Positions 1 through 9,800 of a stretch of 64,000 bases of DNA are shown in pieces (position 1 is the first letter of the stretch; every line of letters begins with the position of its first letter). Below the pieces are notes generated by a model that was given only the letters and a program-made list of their open reading frames with translations, made no database searches and was not told the DNA's origin. The stretch covers positions 124,001 through 188,000 of the forward strand of contig JAHLEZ010000015.1 in assembly GCA_020726505.1 (NCBI GenBank), given 5' to 3'. The DNA comes from Leptodontidium sp. MPI-SDFR-AT-0119 (Eukaryota; Ascomycota; Leotiomycetes; Helotiales; Leptodontidiaceae). Made by a program: the position numbers and the translations under genes.

Positions 1-2117
1 CGGACGGCAGGAACAGTTCAACGCAGAAGACGAAATCAGGATTCACAATCTACATTGACGATGATGATACGCCTCCACCAGAGACTGGACTCGGGAAGCC
101 TTCGGAGGGGACAAAAGCTCTAGGCAGCTCTAGCGATTATGGAGGATCTAGCGACAGCGAAGACAAGGTTGCTGCTGCTGCGCAGATGGAGCTCATGCGG
201 TCGTGGGTAGACTGCGGTATTCAGATGGCTATCAAGGAAGCGGAATCGGAAGCTGGAGGATTAGCAGGCGGTGGAGAGTAAGGAAATATGCACATTACCA
301 TATAGAACTTCACTAACTATCACAGATCTAAAAGTCTACATACCGAGCTAAACAGCGTTTTAAGCCAAAGTGCTGAAGTTCCAACCTCAAGAACGACACA
401 ACCCCCACAAACACCATACCAACACAATGCACCATTCGCAACTCCTTCCCCAAGCCAAAATACACCTCCTCAATACTACCACTCTAGTCTACCACAATCC
501 CAGTCAATGGGCTCATTTCAAGGATATCAGCATCGCTCAGTTGGTTCGATGCCTCTACAACCTCAAGCATACTACGCTCCACAGCATGTAGTGGCTTATG
601 CATCTCAGTTCCCACCCCAAAATATCATCCAGGGCCCACCACAAGGCTACTACACTACTCCCCCAACCTCTCAACCACTATTTTTGCAGCCCACCGGTCC
701 ATTCAGCTCTTCGGCTCCTCCACCTTCTACCCCTCCTCCCCAGCCATATACCATGATAGCCTTTCATAGTGGCTCGATCCCCCAGTCATCTGGTTTTATA
801 TCTACTACTCAATAGCCACCTACCCCTGCTAGTAGCAATGTTCAAACCCCACCGCCAAATGCTAAAATCAAAGTTTCAGAGCAGCTTTTCGTTCTTTCTC
901 TAGGTCAATATCTATCCCGGTATGAGCTAGAACACCGTTATGGACCAGCAAGGGAAAGTTTTCAGAGCGATGATTCCTACAAGTCAGCCCGCCTTGACTG
1001 GGTGACAGATATAAAAATGAACGACCCGCCTTTCCATGTTGCATGGGCTGCAATTTATAAGAGACAAGAGGTTGAAGACACTTGGGCAGGACGGCCCGCT
1101 TAGAAGCGCTAGCATGCTGAAACGCTCGCTCTCTCATATAGATATCGGGCTGTAGTTCAAGCGCCTTCCCGAGAGGTTCTACCAGATGCACTTCCTCTCC
1201 CCTTCACGTCTTTTGAAGCCCAATACTTCAACCTCCCCGAAAGAAAGCCAGTAAATAATTCCGACACCATGCGCAAAAGATCGACTTGGCTTAGGGAGCT
1301 TAGCCTTCTTGAACCCGTCTATCACGCTCTTTGCTCAACCAGTGAATCACAAGTTACTCTCGAATCCGCATACAACAAGTTAACTGTTGTCAAGCGAAGG
1401 GCCATTGAAGCAAAGGCCAAGTTCCTGAAAGTGAAACTCAAGCCCCCGAAACCATTATTCAAGGACTTTGAAGAGCAGTACTTCGTTCACAAGAAGGAGG
1501 ACTTTTCGAGGAAAGATAACCACAAGGCGAAGCGGGGTGAATGGCTCCGAGCGATCGGACTCGACGATGAGCCTTTTTGCTGGTATCCCTACAACACTAC
1601 AGAATTAGGAATTGCTCAGGAAGAGAAGACCGAAGTCGCATGGAACGATCTCGGTCTCGCAGCGCGTCAAGCGATCGAGGCAAAAGCCTCTGAATTCAAC
1701 AAAGTTCACACGTAGGGCGCTTCATGAGGCCACATCGAGGCAACAATCGGGTTTACGGCAGTCGCTGGCGAGAGATGGACACAGTGGCTGGCTGCTATCG
1801 GTATGGGCAGGGCCTTGAAATCCGACGAAACTCGCGATAGTGTCTGGCAGAAGAAATCAGCTGCTGATAGACAGGCTATCTATCGACTTGCCGTCGTTCG
1901 GAGAAGAGAAATCCAAACCAGATTGGACGCGAGACAAGTGGCTCAGGCAAAGGTGACCAGGCCTTCCAATGTTAAGCCAACTAGGAAACCTGCTAAGGTT
2001 GTAAAGTCAAAGAGCAGTAGACCTCCCCCTTGGTATGGCAGTTACGGACTTGTGGTCGAGGTTGACACTGGTTTGTACTGTTTGAGTGTTTGTATATTTG
2101 TGCAATTTCTGTTCTGA
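1..2117 (+). pseudogene. 3' part of a decayed multi-exon gene with HMG-like repeats
   Basis: The reading frame enters from the left edge (first whole codon at 3). It reads an acidic stretch (IYIDDDDTPPPE), is spliced by a clear 48-nt intron (278-325, GTAAGG, branch CTAAC, ACAG), then continues in one frame through a Pro/Gln/Tyr-rich region to about 2117. Five in-frame stops interrupt it: TAG at 813, 1101, 1110 and 1713, and TGA at 1725. Protein-like sequence continues across each. Between about 910 and 1960 there are three or four diverged modules of about 75-80 residues with WLR..GL, W..L and RQAIEAKA-type motifs; this spacing recalls HMG boxes, which is inference. A Lys/Arg/Pro-rich tail follows. 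No GTWWGT-type intron removes the stops. The gene is most likely dead or truncated at 815. The family is not recognised. Confidence 0.6.
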
Positions 2118-3076
2118 ACTTCTTGGATATGTTTGGAACTTGTTCGGATAGGGAAGAATGATACCAATTTTATTCCTTATTGTTACTTCTATCAGTAGTT
2201 CGTCCATTTTCAGTATTCACCCTGCCGTCATTTACCAGCTAGAGTACGTCTCCTGAAGCTCATTTGAGTTTGGTAGTAGTTTCCGCTGGAATCGACAATG
2301 TGGCCATTAGGACAGTTGTCAAAAGCAAGGCAGCAATACGATGCGGAGCGAGTTTCTGCCGAATATCCCAGAGTGCAGAGGCTAGGAAGGGCTGGAATGA
2401 ACGACGCCTTCGACGAGGATGAGGATGAGCTTGCTAGGTAAGTAAAAGTCTAGCCGATGATGGAAATGGTGTTGCTTCATCCTTACCGAAGATGTTCCGT
2501 CCATTAAAAAAAAACTCTTTCGCTCCACCAATTCCCAAGAATATTCTGGCACCACTTTCCTCCAGCCAGGAACTCCCCGGATCCAACTAGTATATCTGAC
2601 GGAAGATTTACCTCCACATATGCTTATGTTCGTCCAGTCTGCAGGATGAAACAAGCTTTACGGCGTGGCTTGCAAATCGGGAAATTTGTTTCTCCAAATA
2701 CCGTTTCAAAACCTCTGATTGCTGCGGGGGTGGCGGGACCGTAAATATGTGTGAAACAACCCAATTATGGGGAAACAGCACATCTTCATATATTCCTAAC
2801 ATTTAATTACTGATATCGTTTGTTCTCAGATGAGATCTTTGTTTGTAGGAATACGAGATGCGAGGTGCTAATTTTAAGGCTGTTGAAAAGGAACGGAGTT
2901 TTCTCCAATCTGAGTGGTAATTGGATTCAACACAGGCTCCTTTGCAGAATCTTCACTACATTCTTTTGCTCTCTTCGTTCTTGAATCTTGACAGTATTCT
3001 AGGCTGTGCCTTTTCATTTCAGACTACACATACATACATTCATTCATTTACACTCACTGAAAGATATCCATTCATC
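2118..3076. other. Intergenic, with a possible small split ORF
   Basis: No convincing complete gene is seen. A 47-codon ORF starts at ATG 2298, is acidic at its end (AFDEDEDELAR) and runs into GTAAGT at 2438. A second short reading, EYEMRGANFKAVEKERSF, follows a possible acceptor at 2848 and stops at 2921. The two do not join in phase with one intron, so a small gene here is only possible. The stretch before 3077 serves as leader and promoter of the next gene. Confidence 0.25.
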
Positions 3077-4204
3077 ATGCATCACTCCATCGCGCTCGCT
3101 AGCCTGCTGCTATCAGCATCAACAGCCACTGCCTCCTCCTCGATGTTCACCAAACGCGACTCCTGGGGTCCAGCATTCGGTCTCGGCCCAGCGAAACAGG
3201 AGATCATCAGCACATCCACGACCATCTACCCAGGGCAGATGCCTGCGAACCAGCCAGGCTACCTCTTCGTCTGGCTCGGCATCTCCAACGGCACAGGCGA
3301 TCTGATCCAAAGCGTCATCGGGTCTTACCCGAAAGGACAAAGCCAATGCACCGGCCCCAACGCCGACACAGCATGGTGTGTCTCCTCCGAAGTCTACGGG
3401 CTCGCCTCGAACGGCTTCCCAAATCAATGGGTTGGCGAACTTGAAACGGCGGATACGGATTTCAAGAATGGGATTAAATTGACGTACACGCTTGCAGACA
3501 AGGCGACGTATCTCTGGACGCAGACGATGGAGGATGCCGTGACGGGAACGCTGCTGTCGAGTTTCAATAAGACGTCTGGGCCGATGTTGGGCTGGGGAAC
3601 AGCTATTGAATGTAATGACTTCAATGGTGTGAAGTGCAAAGGCACCGTGGCGGAGCAATCGTATGTTAACTCGACGATTGTGCTCGAGAGCGCGGATAGT
3701 ACGTTTGTTCAGACATTGGGCGCAGGCAGTGGTGTTACTTACTCTGATATGGTGACTGCTGATGGGGGGAAAACGTGGACGATTGCGAAGATTAATATTC
3801 CTGCTATGCAGAGTGAGACTTCTGGCTCGAGCTCTGGCTCGAACTCTGCCTCTGACTCAGCGGTGGTGGATACGAATGCCAATGTCGCTGCTCCTGCTGC
3901 TGCTGCTTCGAGCGTCGCCTCGGATCTCTCGACTTTACCTTCTGTGTCTTCTGCAACTGAGATACCAATTGCATCTGTCGCGCCTCAAGTCAGCACCACA
4001 GCCAAAGCCTCCGCATGCAGTGCTACCAAATCGATTGCCCCTCCCGTTAGCACGACAGCTGCGGTGCCTGCTTGTCGTGGAACTGGAACAGGAACGGGAT
4101 CTGCTCGACCTTCTACTAAGAAAGCGAAGTCAACTCGCTCGAGGGGTGGATTCGCTAGACCTTCTGGATCGTTTGGTCGGCCCAGAGGTGGGAGAATCAA
4201 CTGA
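3077..4204 (+). CDS. Secreted protein with a Ser/Ala-rich stalk, unknown function
   Basis: Single exon, 375 aa. The ATG at 3077 is chosen over the upstream open frame because it directly precedes a typical signal peptide (residues 1 to about 20, hydrophobic SIALASLLLSA) followed by a dibasic KR at 26-27 that could be a Kex2 site. Residues of about 30-245 form a Trp/Gly/Thr-rich, probably beta-rich domain with four Cys (QCTGP, WCVSS, IECND, VKCKG) and NGT/NKT/NST sequons. From about 250 the chain is low-complexity Ser/Ala/Val/Pro, ending in a basic RGG/GRPRGG tail with no GPI-type hydrophobic end. It is probably exported to the wall or medium. I do not recognise the family. Base composition shifts from C-ending to G/T-ending codons near 3420. 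Confidence 0.8.
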   Translation: MHHSIALASLLLSASTATASSSMFTKRDSWGPAFGLGPAKQEIISTSTTIYPGQMPANQPGYLFVWLGISNGTGDLIQSVIGSYPKGQSQCTGPNADTAWCVSSEVYGLASNGFPNQWVGELETADTDFKNGIKLTYTLADKATYLWTQTMEDAVTGTLLSSFNKTSGPMLGWGTAIECNDFNGVKCKGTVAEQSYVNSTIVLESADSTFVQTLGAGSGVTYSDMVTADGGKTWTIAKINIPAMQSETSGSSSGSNSASDSAVVDTNANVAAPAAAASSVASDLSTLPSVSSATEIPIASVAPQVSTTAKASACSATKSIAPPVSTTAAVPACRGTGTGTGSARPSTKKAKSTRSRGGFARPSGSFGRPRGGRIN

Positions 4205-4703
4205 GTGTTGAAAAAGGTGCTGTCGGTGATTCTTTTCTTTCCTTCTTTGTTCGGTGTTATTTTGAGTCGTTGTTTTTGGTGTTGCTTTTTATCTTTTGTA
4301 TATATATACTTCTTCACTTCAAAAATTGACCGCCGGAATGGCCATTTTTCAGACTTTTCGGTTTCAGTTCCATGATAAAGTTATAGTTTCGATTAGGTTG
4401 AGACATATTGTCGTATGACAAATTTCCACAATAGTGGTACCTTTGCCCAAGAGTGATCCTATTTGCTTGTTAGTTACGAGAACCCTCGTCCTCAGTCCCT
4501 CAAACGGTATTTACCCATTTCTCAAGATTCTCAAGACTCGCTTCCAGACATTTCAGGGGTTATTTCCTCAATAAAATCTGGAACCTAAAGTCTCATCACA
4601 TCATTTTCTGGAGTACTTGATTCGGCTGAATTCAGAGAGATCTTCTTAAACTTAAAGTTGGATCCTTAGAGATAAGCAATTGAGATTAAGTACACTTGCA
4701 TAC

Positions 4704-4847
4704 TACCCTCAGGCCGGAATAGATGTTAAATGTCACCAGTTCCAGTGGGACTTTGAGCGTGGACTGACCAATCACCTGGTGATGATACCAGATCTTGGTG
4801 TTCAATTGGTCCGACCATTTAACATTCATTGAGGCCTGTAGAGGGTA
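4704..4847. repeat. MITE-like foldback element
   Basis: The left arm starts TACCCTCAGGCC and ends ATGTTAAATG at 4732. The right arm starts CATTTAACAT at 4816 and ends GGCCTGTAGAGGGTA. Reverse-complemented, the arms match over about 30 bp with a 3-nt gap and a few mismatches. The roughly 80-bp interior has its own palindromes (ATCACCTGGTGAT; ACCAAT facing ATTGGT). There is no ORF. It fits a small non-autonomous inverted-repeat element or a strong cruciform in the promoter side of the next gene. A target-site duplication was not clear. Confidence 0.5.
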
Positions 4848-5098
4848 TGAGACATGCAAGGCTGACTGATAGCCTCGGGTATCACCCCGCCGCTAAAGTA
4901 GGAAAATCAAATCTTTCATCCACCCCACTATCAGCCTTGCCCCACTACCCTACTGCTCTCCCGCTCTCCTCTCTCCCCTCTCCTCTAAAACCCCCTCCCC
5001 CTTACACACACAATCTTATTATCTCGATCATCCTCTCAAACTCGCACCACTCCATTCCCATCTCCTTCTCAAAAACAAAAACAAAAACAAAACTCACA

Positions 5099-6365
5099 AT
5101 GCCACCTCCCCAAACCCAAACTCTCCAAACCCCCATCCTCCTCCTCGACGGTGGTCTCGGCACAACCCTCGCCGACTCCCACGCCTGCACATTCAACACC
5201 GACACCCCCCTCTGGTCCTCACACCTCCTCCTCACAGACCCGAACACCCTCCTCGCGGTACAGACCGCGTTCGTGGATGCAGGTGCCGATATACTGCTCA
5301 GCGCTACGTATCAGGCTAGTTATGAGGGGTTTGAGGGGACGGTTGTGAGGGATGGTAAGGGGGTTGGGGAGAGAGAGGCGGGGGGGGTTTATGAGGAGCG
5401 CGGTTGGGATTGCGAGGAGGGCTTTTGATTCGGATTCGAGTTTGAGTTCGAGAAGAGATGGGGGTGGGGATGAGAAGGAGGGAGGAAAGAGGAAGGAGAA
5501 GGGGAAAGTAGCGTTAAGTCTCGGTGCGTATGGAGCTACTATGGTTCCTAGCCAGGAGTATACCGGGAAGTACGATGAAGAGAGGATGAGTGTTTCAGGA
5601 TTGAAGGCGTGGCATTTGAAGCGCTTGAGGGCTTTTACTGGTACTGGTTCTGGTACAAGTACAAGTACCGGGAGTGGGAGTGGGAGTGGTGTTCTTGATG
5701 CAGAGGAGAGGGGGAGGTGTTGGGCTGATGTGGATCTTGTTGCTTTCGAGACGCTGCCGTTGTTAAGGGAGATCACGGCTGTGAGGGCTGTAATGGGTGG
5801 GATTGAGGCTGAGGGCGTAGAGAGGAGGGCTTTTTGGGTTAGTTGTGTTTTCCCCGGGGAGGGCATGGGGTTGCCGGATGGGAGTGCAGTTCGGGATGTT
5901 GTTAAAGCGATGTTGGGAGCGGGAGAGGGGCTGAGTGTGCCTATGGGTGTGGGGATTAACTGTACGAAGGTTGGGAAGTTGGAGGCGCTGGTTTTGGAGT
6001 TTGAGAGGGAGATTGAGGTGATAGTTGGGCGAGGAGAGGCGGAGTGGCCTGCGCTGGTTGTTTATCCGGATGGGACGAATGGGGAAGTATACGATACTGT
6101 CACCAAAGAGTGGGTTAAGAGCGAGACGGGGAATAACAGCGGAGTAAGTCTTTCTTTTTCATAGCGTTACTTGAGTTCGATGATATTGTAAGAGAGAGGA
6201 AACTGACTTTGTCCGCAAAAGGTATCGTGGGATGAAACGGTCTTTGGCATCGTGGATCGAGCCCGGGAACGGGGATTCTGGAAAAGTATCATCGTTGGAG
6301 GATGCTGCAAGACGACGCCGGATGACATATCGAAGTTACGAAAAAGGATTGACCAATCCTCGTGA
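5099..6365 (+). CDS. MHT1: Homocysteine S-methyltransferase (Mht1/Sam4-like), frameshift in G8
   Basis: Transfers a methyl group from S-methylmethionine or AdoMet to homocysteine, giving methionine; cytosolic, zinc-dependent. The start at 5099 follows a CAAAACTCACA leader. The N-terminus has LLDGGLGTTL and ATYQASYEGF; the zinc Cys motifs are GINCT in exon 1 and GGCC in exon 2 (IIVGGCCKTTPDDI), all typical of the family. Exons: 5099-6143 and 6222-6365; intron 6144-6221 (GTAAGT). Reading breaks at a run of eight G (5380-5387): removing one G joins EREAG to GFMRSAVGIARRAF, as the family expects. This is either a sequencing slip or a real single-base lesion; every other feature looks functional. 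Ser/Thr/Gly-rich and charged insertions (around 5430-5500 and 5640-5700) make it longer than yeast homologues. Confidence 0.85.
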
Positions 6366-8804
6366 AGTTGGTTTGGCTTTGTAAGCCAAAAGGAAGAGAG
6401 AGGAAGCGCTATACAAGCCCCCTTTTGTCTTCAGGTGTGTCTGGTGATCGTTTTCTTGACACAAAGTTTCGGGAAGGATCCAGGGCGCCAGTGAAGGGCT
6501 GGAATTGAGGAGTTCTAGCTGGAAGCTCTAGCTCTTGCAGCCGTATGGAAGCCCAAGATATTTTGGGGAACCAAACAAACTTCCATAAAAAGATGGACCT
6601 GGAGAGGAGACGACGCTTGGGCTTGAATTAGCCTTTGAATCTTTCTCTCTGGAACTTGTCAAGAAGTCAAAAGCCCAGACCCAGCGGGAAAGTTCCAAAT
6701 GTCACAAAACTTACGAAATGCTTTGACTCTTGTTCTCGGGTCCACATTGAGTTTGGAAGCATACTTCCAACCCTTTCTTCTACCCACCTTATAGAGCCAG
6801 AATGCTCTCCTCGATCATGCAAACGGAGGTTGCAGAAGTACATATTCACGTGACATCCAATGTCACGATACACAACCCCGCGCGAGTCCCCACTTGGTGG
6901 ACCCGGCCAAGACCTTCCAAGACCCGCCCAGATGTTAGAGCTCTCCCCATGAATCAGGACATGGCATCATTCCTCACTGCTCGGATTAATAATTGGCTTC
7001 TATTTTTGGTACGTGTGATGAGATGGAGGGCTTTCTTCCAGAAATGATTGATTACATGGGTATGGCATAGCTTCCGTCTCGCCTCGACTCGCACAGGGTA
7101 GAGTGGTCCAAGGGCTTGTTTCTGAAAAGGCGCATCATTGCCGAATGTACACAGCGATCTTCAAAGGGGAAGGGAAGGCAATATTGATCGGCCACGTCTC
7201 ATGATACTATCAGTCAATCAATATGACGGAAACAGAAGATGAAGATGAAGATGAATCGACTGATGGAACTGATGCAAATGAGAGAGATCGAGGGGCAGCG
7301 ATCTCTCTTGTCATTGAAGTCCATTTAGACGACGAGCATGAAGTGGCGTCGCCTGGATGGACGGACTTGGGGGGGGAACTTGGTTCAATACTGAGAGGGC
7401 TTGAGTTGAAGCCACGACTCAGAAAAGAAAGTCTAAATACCTACCTAGGTAGTGTGTACTGTACTGTGTGCAGCATGCAGGTTTATCTCAACAGTCCGAA
7501 GGCTTCCCGGAGCCACTAAGATCTTGGGCCGCTTCGTTAAGGATGCAGGTGTGGACGACTTGCATTGGAGTGTGCCTGTAGGCCCTGTATGGATGACCTA
7601 TCACATACCGGCCTTTCCAATAAAGCGGTAGTTAGGACGACGCTGACGCTGTTTTATGTGGTGGAAGGTGGAAGGAAGCTTGGGATCTGGCTGTCTGGTC
7701 TGGGGATGGATGGACAGGCCAACGGTGTCCGTCAAGGTTTACGGGTAGCTGCTTGAAGGGAAGGTCGAGTGATGAGATGTCATGGTTGGATGATAGAGGC
7801 TTGATGATTCTTTGGAGTGGGCAAGAGGAGAGGAGATAAGGAAGAAGAAAGGAGAGGAGACTTCTTTGGGCAAAGGTCATACATAATCTAGAGTCCTGGT
7901 GGCCCCAACTGGATATCCAACTACCGTACATTCCTAGTCGTCCTTTTGTTTGGTAAGATATGATGCTAGCATAATAAAATCGGACCCTTCTTTGAACCTT
8001 CAAAGGTCTGTTCCTACCTAGCGGGGTTTATTCTGGATCTGGCGTGCTGCTGAGTGTGCTGTTCTGTTCTGTGCTGTGCTGCGCTGCGCCCAGGTGGATA
8101 AAGCAGTGAGTAGTGAGTTATTGTTGTTGGTGGTGATGCGGTGGTTGAGAAGCCCGCCGCGGGAGAAAGAATTGGCGTGCCCTGCCCTGCCCTGCCTGGT
8201 TCACTACCCCGCGACTACATTCTGTCCCCTGTCGGCCCCGCTTTTAATTGCCAGCTAAAGCACTGTTTAGTTCGAATGCATACTAGCTGCCATCAGAGTT
8301 CATGTCTGATTGGTTTGTTTCGACTCAGGCAGTCAGTGCTTAGTGCGTCACTATCGCTAGCGTGGCCGGGGCAGCTCGAGTTATCTCCTGGGCCAAAACC
8401 CCCTCCCTTCTTACAACACACCATCCCATCCCATTCCACTCCTCGAAAGAAAGTCTCCAGATATCTTCCTCACACCACCCCTCCCTCACGAGTCACGAAT
8501 CTGCCAATCCATCGAGAGACACCACGCAAGACAAAGAACCACTTCGAAATCCTCCTCCATCCATCCTCCAGCCTGGTCCTTCGGCGGAATACATAAGCAG
8601 ACAAAGCGGACACCCTTCAACTCCGACAGAGCGAGCAATATCCCGACGACAAAGAACGCCGAAGAGGGCCACGTCATTCAACTATCCCTCAACTGAAGAG
8701 AGCAGTTACGGGTCATTGCAGAATCTCTCAACAACACCAATCCTTCGAAATACAAACGTCAAAGAAATACCCAATATCCGAAACCACACAACCCAGCAGT
8801 CAAA
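6366..8804. other. Intergenic, no supported gene; long leader of the next gene
   Basis: About 2.4 kb. ORFs here are short and lack recognisable motifs; one at 7223-7519 begins with a Glu/Asp run but has no other support. There are CTGTG/CTGCG-type and CCTGC short repeats at about 8045-8200. From about 8390 the DNA becomes C/T-rich then A/C-rich, typical of a fungal promoter and 5' leader, and ends in CAAAATG at 8805. Confidence 0.4.
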
Positions 8805-9800
8805 ATGTCCGGCAACATCAACAGCGACACTTCTCCTCCCAACGAGGCATCCTCCCGAGCTCGTCGTGGTTCCTTCACCTCCCAAACCTTCAACAACATC
8901 TTTGGTGGCACGATCAATCGATCAAATAGCACATCCGGTCCAACACCGCCTTTCCCTGGCCCCATCGCCACAGCCGCAGCCCAAGATCAACGCCGGCGTA
9001 TGTCAATATCGACCCTCGGTCTTTCTGGCACATCCCCAACTCAGCAATCACCATTCCCGTTCGGTGGTCGGCGAGGTAGTGTCTCTACTGCGAACTCCGA
9101 TGCCATCGACGAGAATGCAATCGATGATGATGAAGGTCCCGCTCGCTCCAATCCAACCACTCCATTCGCACGCCGTATGTCGTTTGGTGCACAGGCTCTT
9201 CGGACTGTGAGAGGAAGTGGTAGTCCAGGCACAACTGGTAGAGCTCCCTCATACACTACTGCACCTCTTCCATCCATTCCGTCAGGGCCACGCAGCGCGG
9301 AAGCCCTCGCTCGCTCTGGCTCTGCCTCTAGAAATGGAGCTGTAACTCCTCCAAAGTCCAAGAATCAAGCAAATCAGGCAAGCACGCAATCAAAGCCCAG
9401 AACTGCTTCTGACTATCCTCTTTCTGCTCGTCCAGGTGATGGTGGTGGATTCAACTGGTCCGAGCAGCTTAGAACCCGTGCCGAGAGTTCCGTCTCACAG
9501 ACTCAACGCCCTAACTTCTCTACCTCTCCATCCGCAAAGCCCATGCAGATGCATGAGCGAGCTAAGAGTGTCAGCGAGATGCCAGCTCCTCCTACCGTTG
9601 TTCCCGTTGCCCCTGCACCGAGGCCAGAACGTAAGAAGCCCGATGCGTTCCAAGAGCGTATTCTCAAAGGAGACTTCTACAGTAAGTGACACTCTGCTGC
9701 AACTTCTTCTATCTCAATGTTTGCGTTAGAACTTCATTCTTTCGCATTACCTTTCCCTTTTTACTCGCACTCACTGACCGTTGGACGTCTAGTGGATTAG
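8805..9800 (+). CDS. Conserved Ser/Pro-rich fungal protein ending GDFYMD
   Basis: 294 aa from exons 8805-9681 and 9793-9800; the 111-nt intron (GTAAGT to TCTAG) leaves a tiny last exon that adds M-D-stop. The start has a good fungal context (CAAAATGTCC). The protein is rich in Ser, Pro, Arg and Gly, with several candidate phosphorylation sites of RRGS, RRMS and RTRAES type spaced along it, suggesting a regulated phosphoprotein. Conserved-looking blocks are RRRMSISTLGLSG, ARRMSFGAQALRTVRGSGSPG, FNWSEQLRTRAESS and the C-terminal FQERILKGDFYMD. I recall this C-terminal block from uncharacterised ascomycete proteins but know no function. No membrane segment or catalytic motif is seen. Confidence 0.75.

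Noticed and set aside
813..1727. Recoding of stops (readthrough or selenocysteine) in the first gene
   Set aside because: Five stops of two types spread over the frame with no visible recoding structure; mutation is simpler, and the transposase shows the same lesion type.
3119..3658. Minus-strand 179-codon frame opposite the secreted protein
   Set aside because: The plus-strand frame has a signal peptide and Cys pattern; the antisense frame has no motif.
5219..5866. Minus-strand 215-codon frame opposite the methyltransferase
   Set aside because: Low-complexity Ser/Pro/Leu shadow of a gene with clear zinc Cys motifs on the other strand.
8362..9210. 282-codon frame overlapping the Ser-rich gene at 8805
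   Set aside because: Out-of-frame, Pro/Ser/His-rich shadow that begins in the leader. The gene at 8805 has proper start context, a splice junction and a conserved C-terminus.
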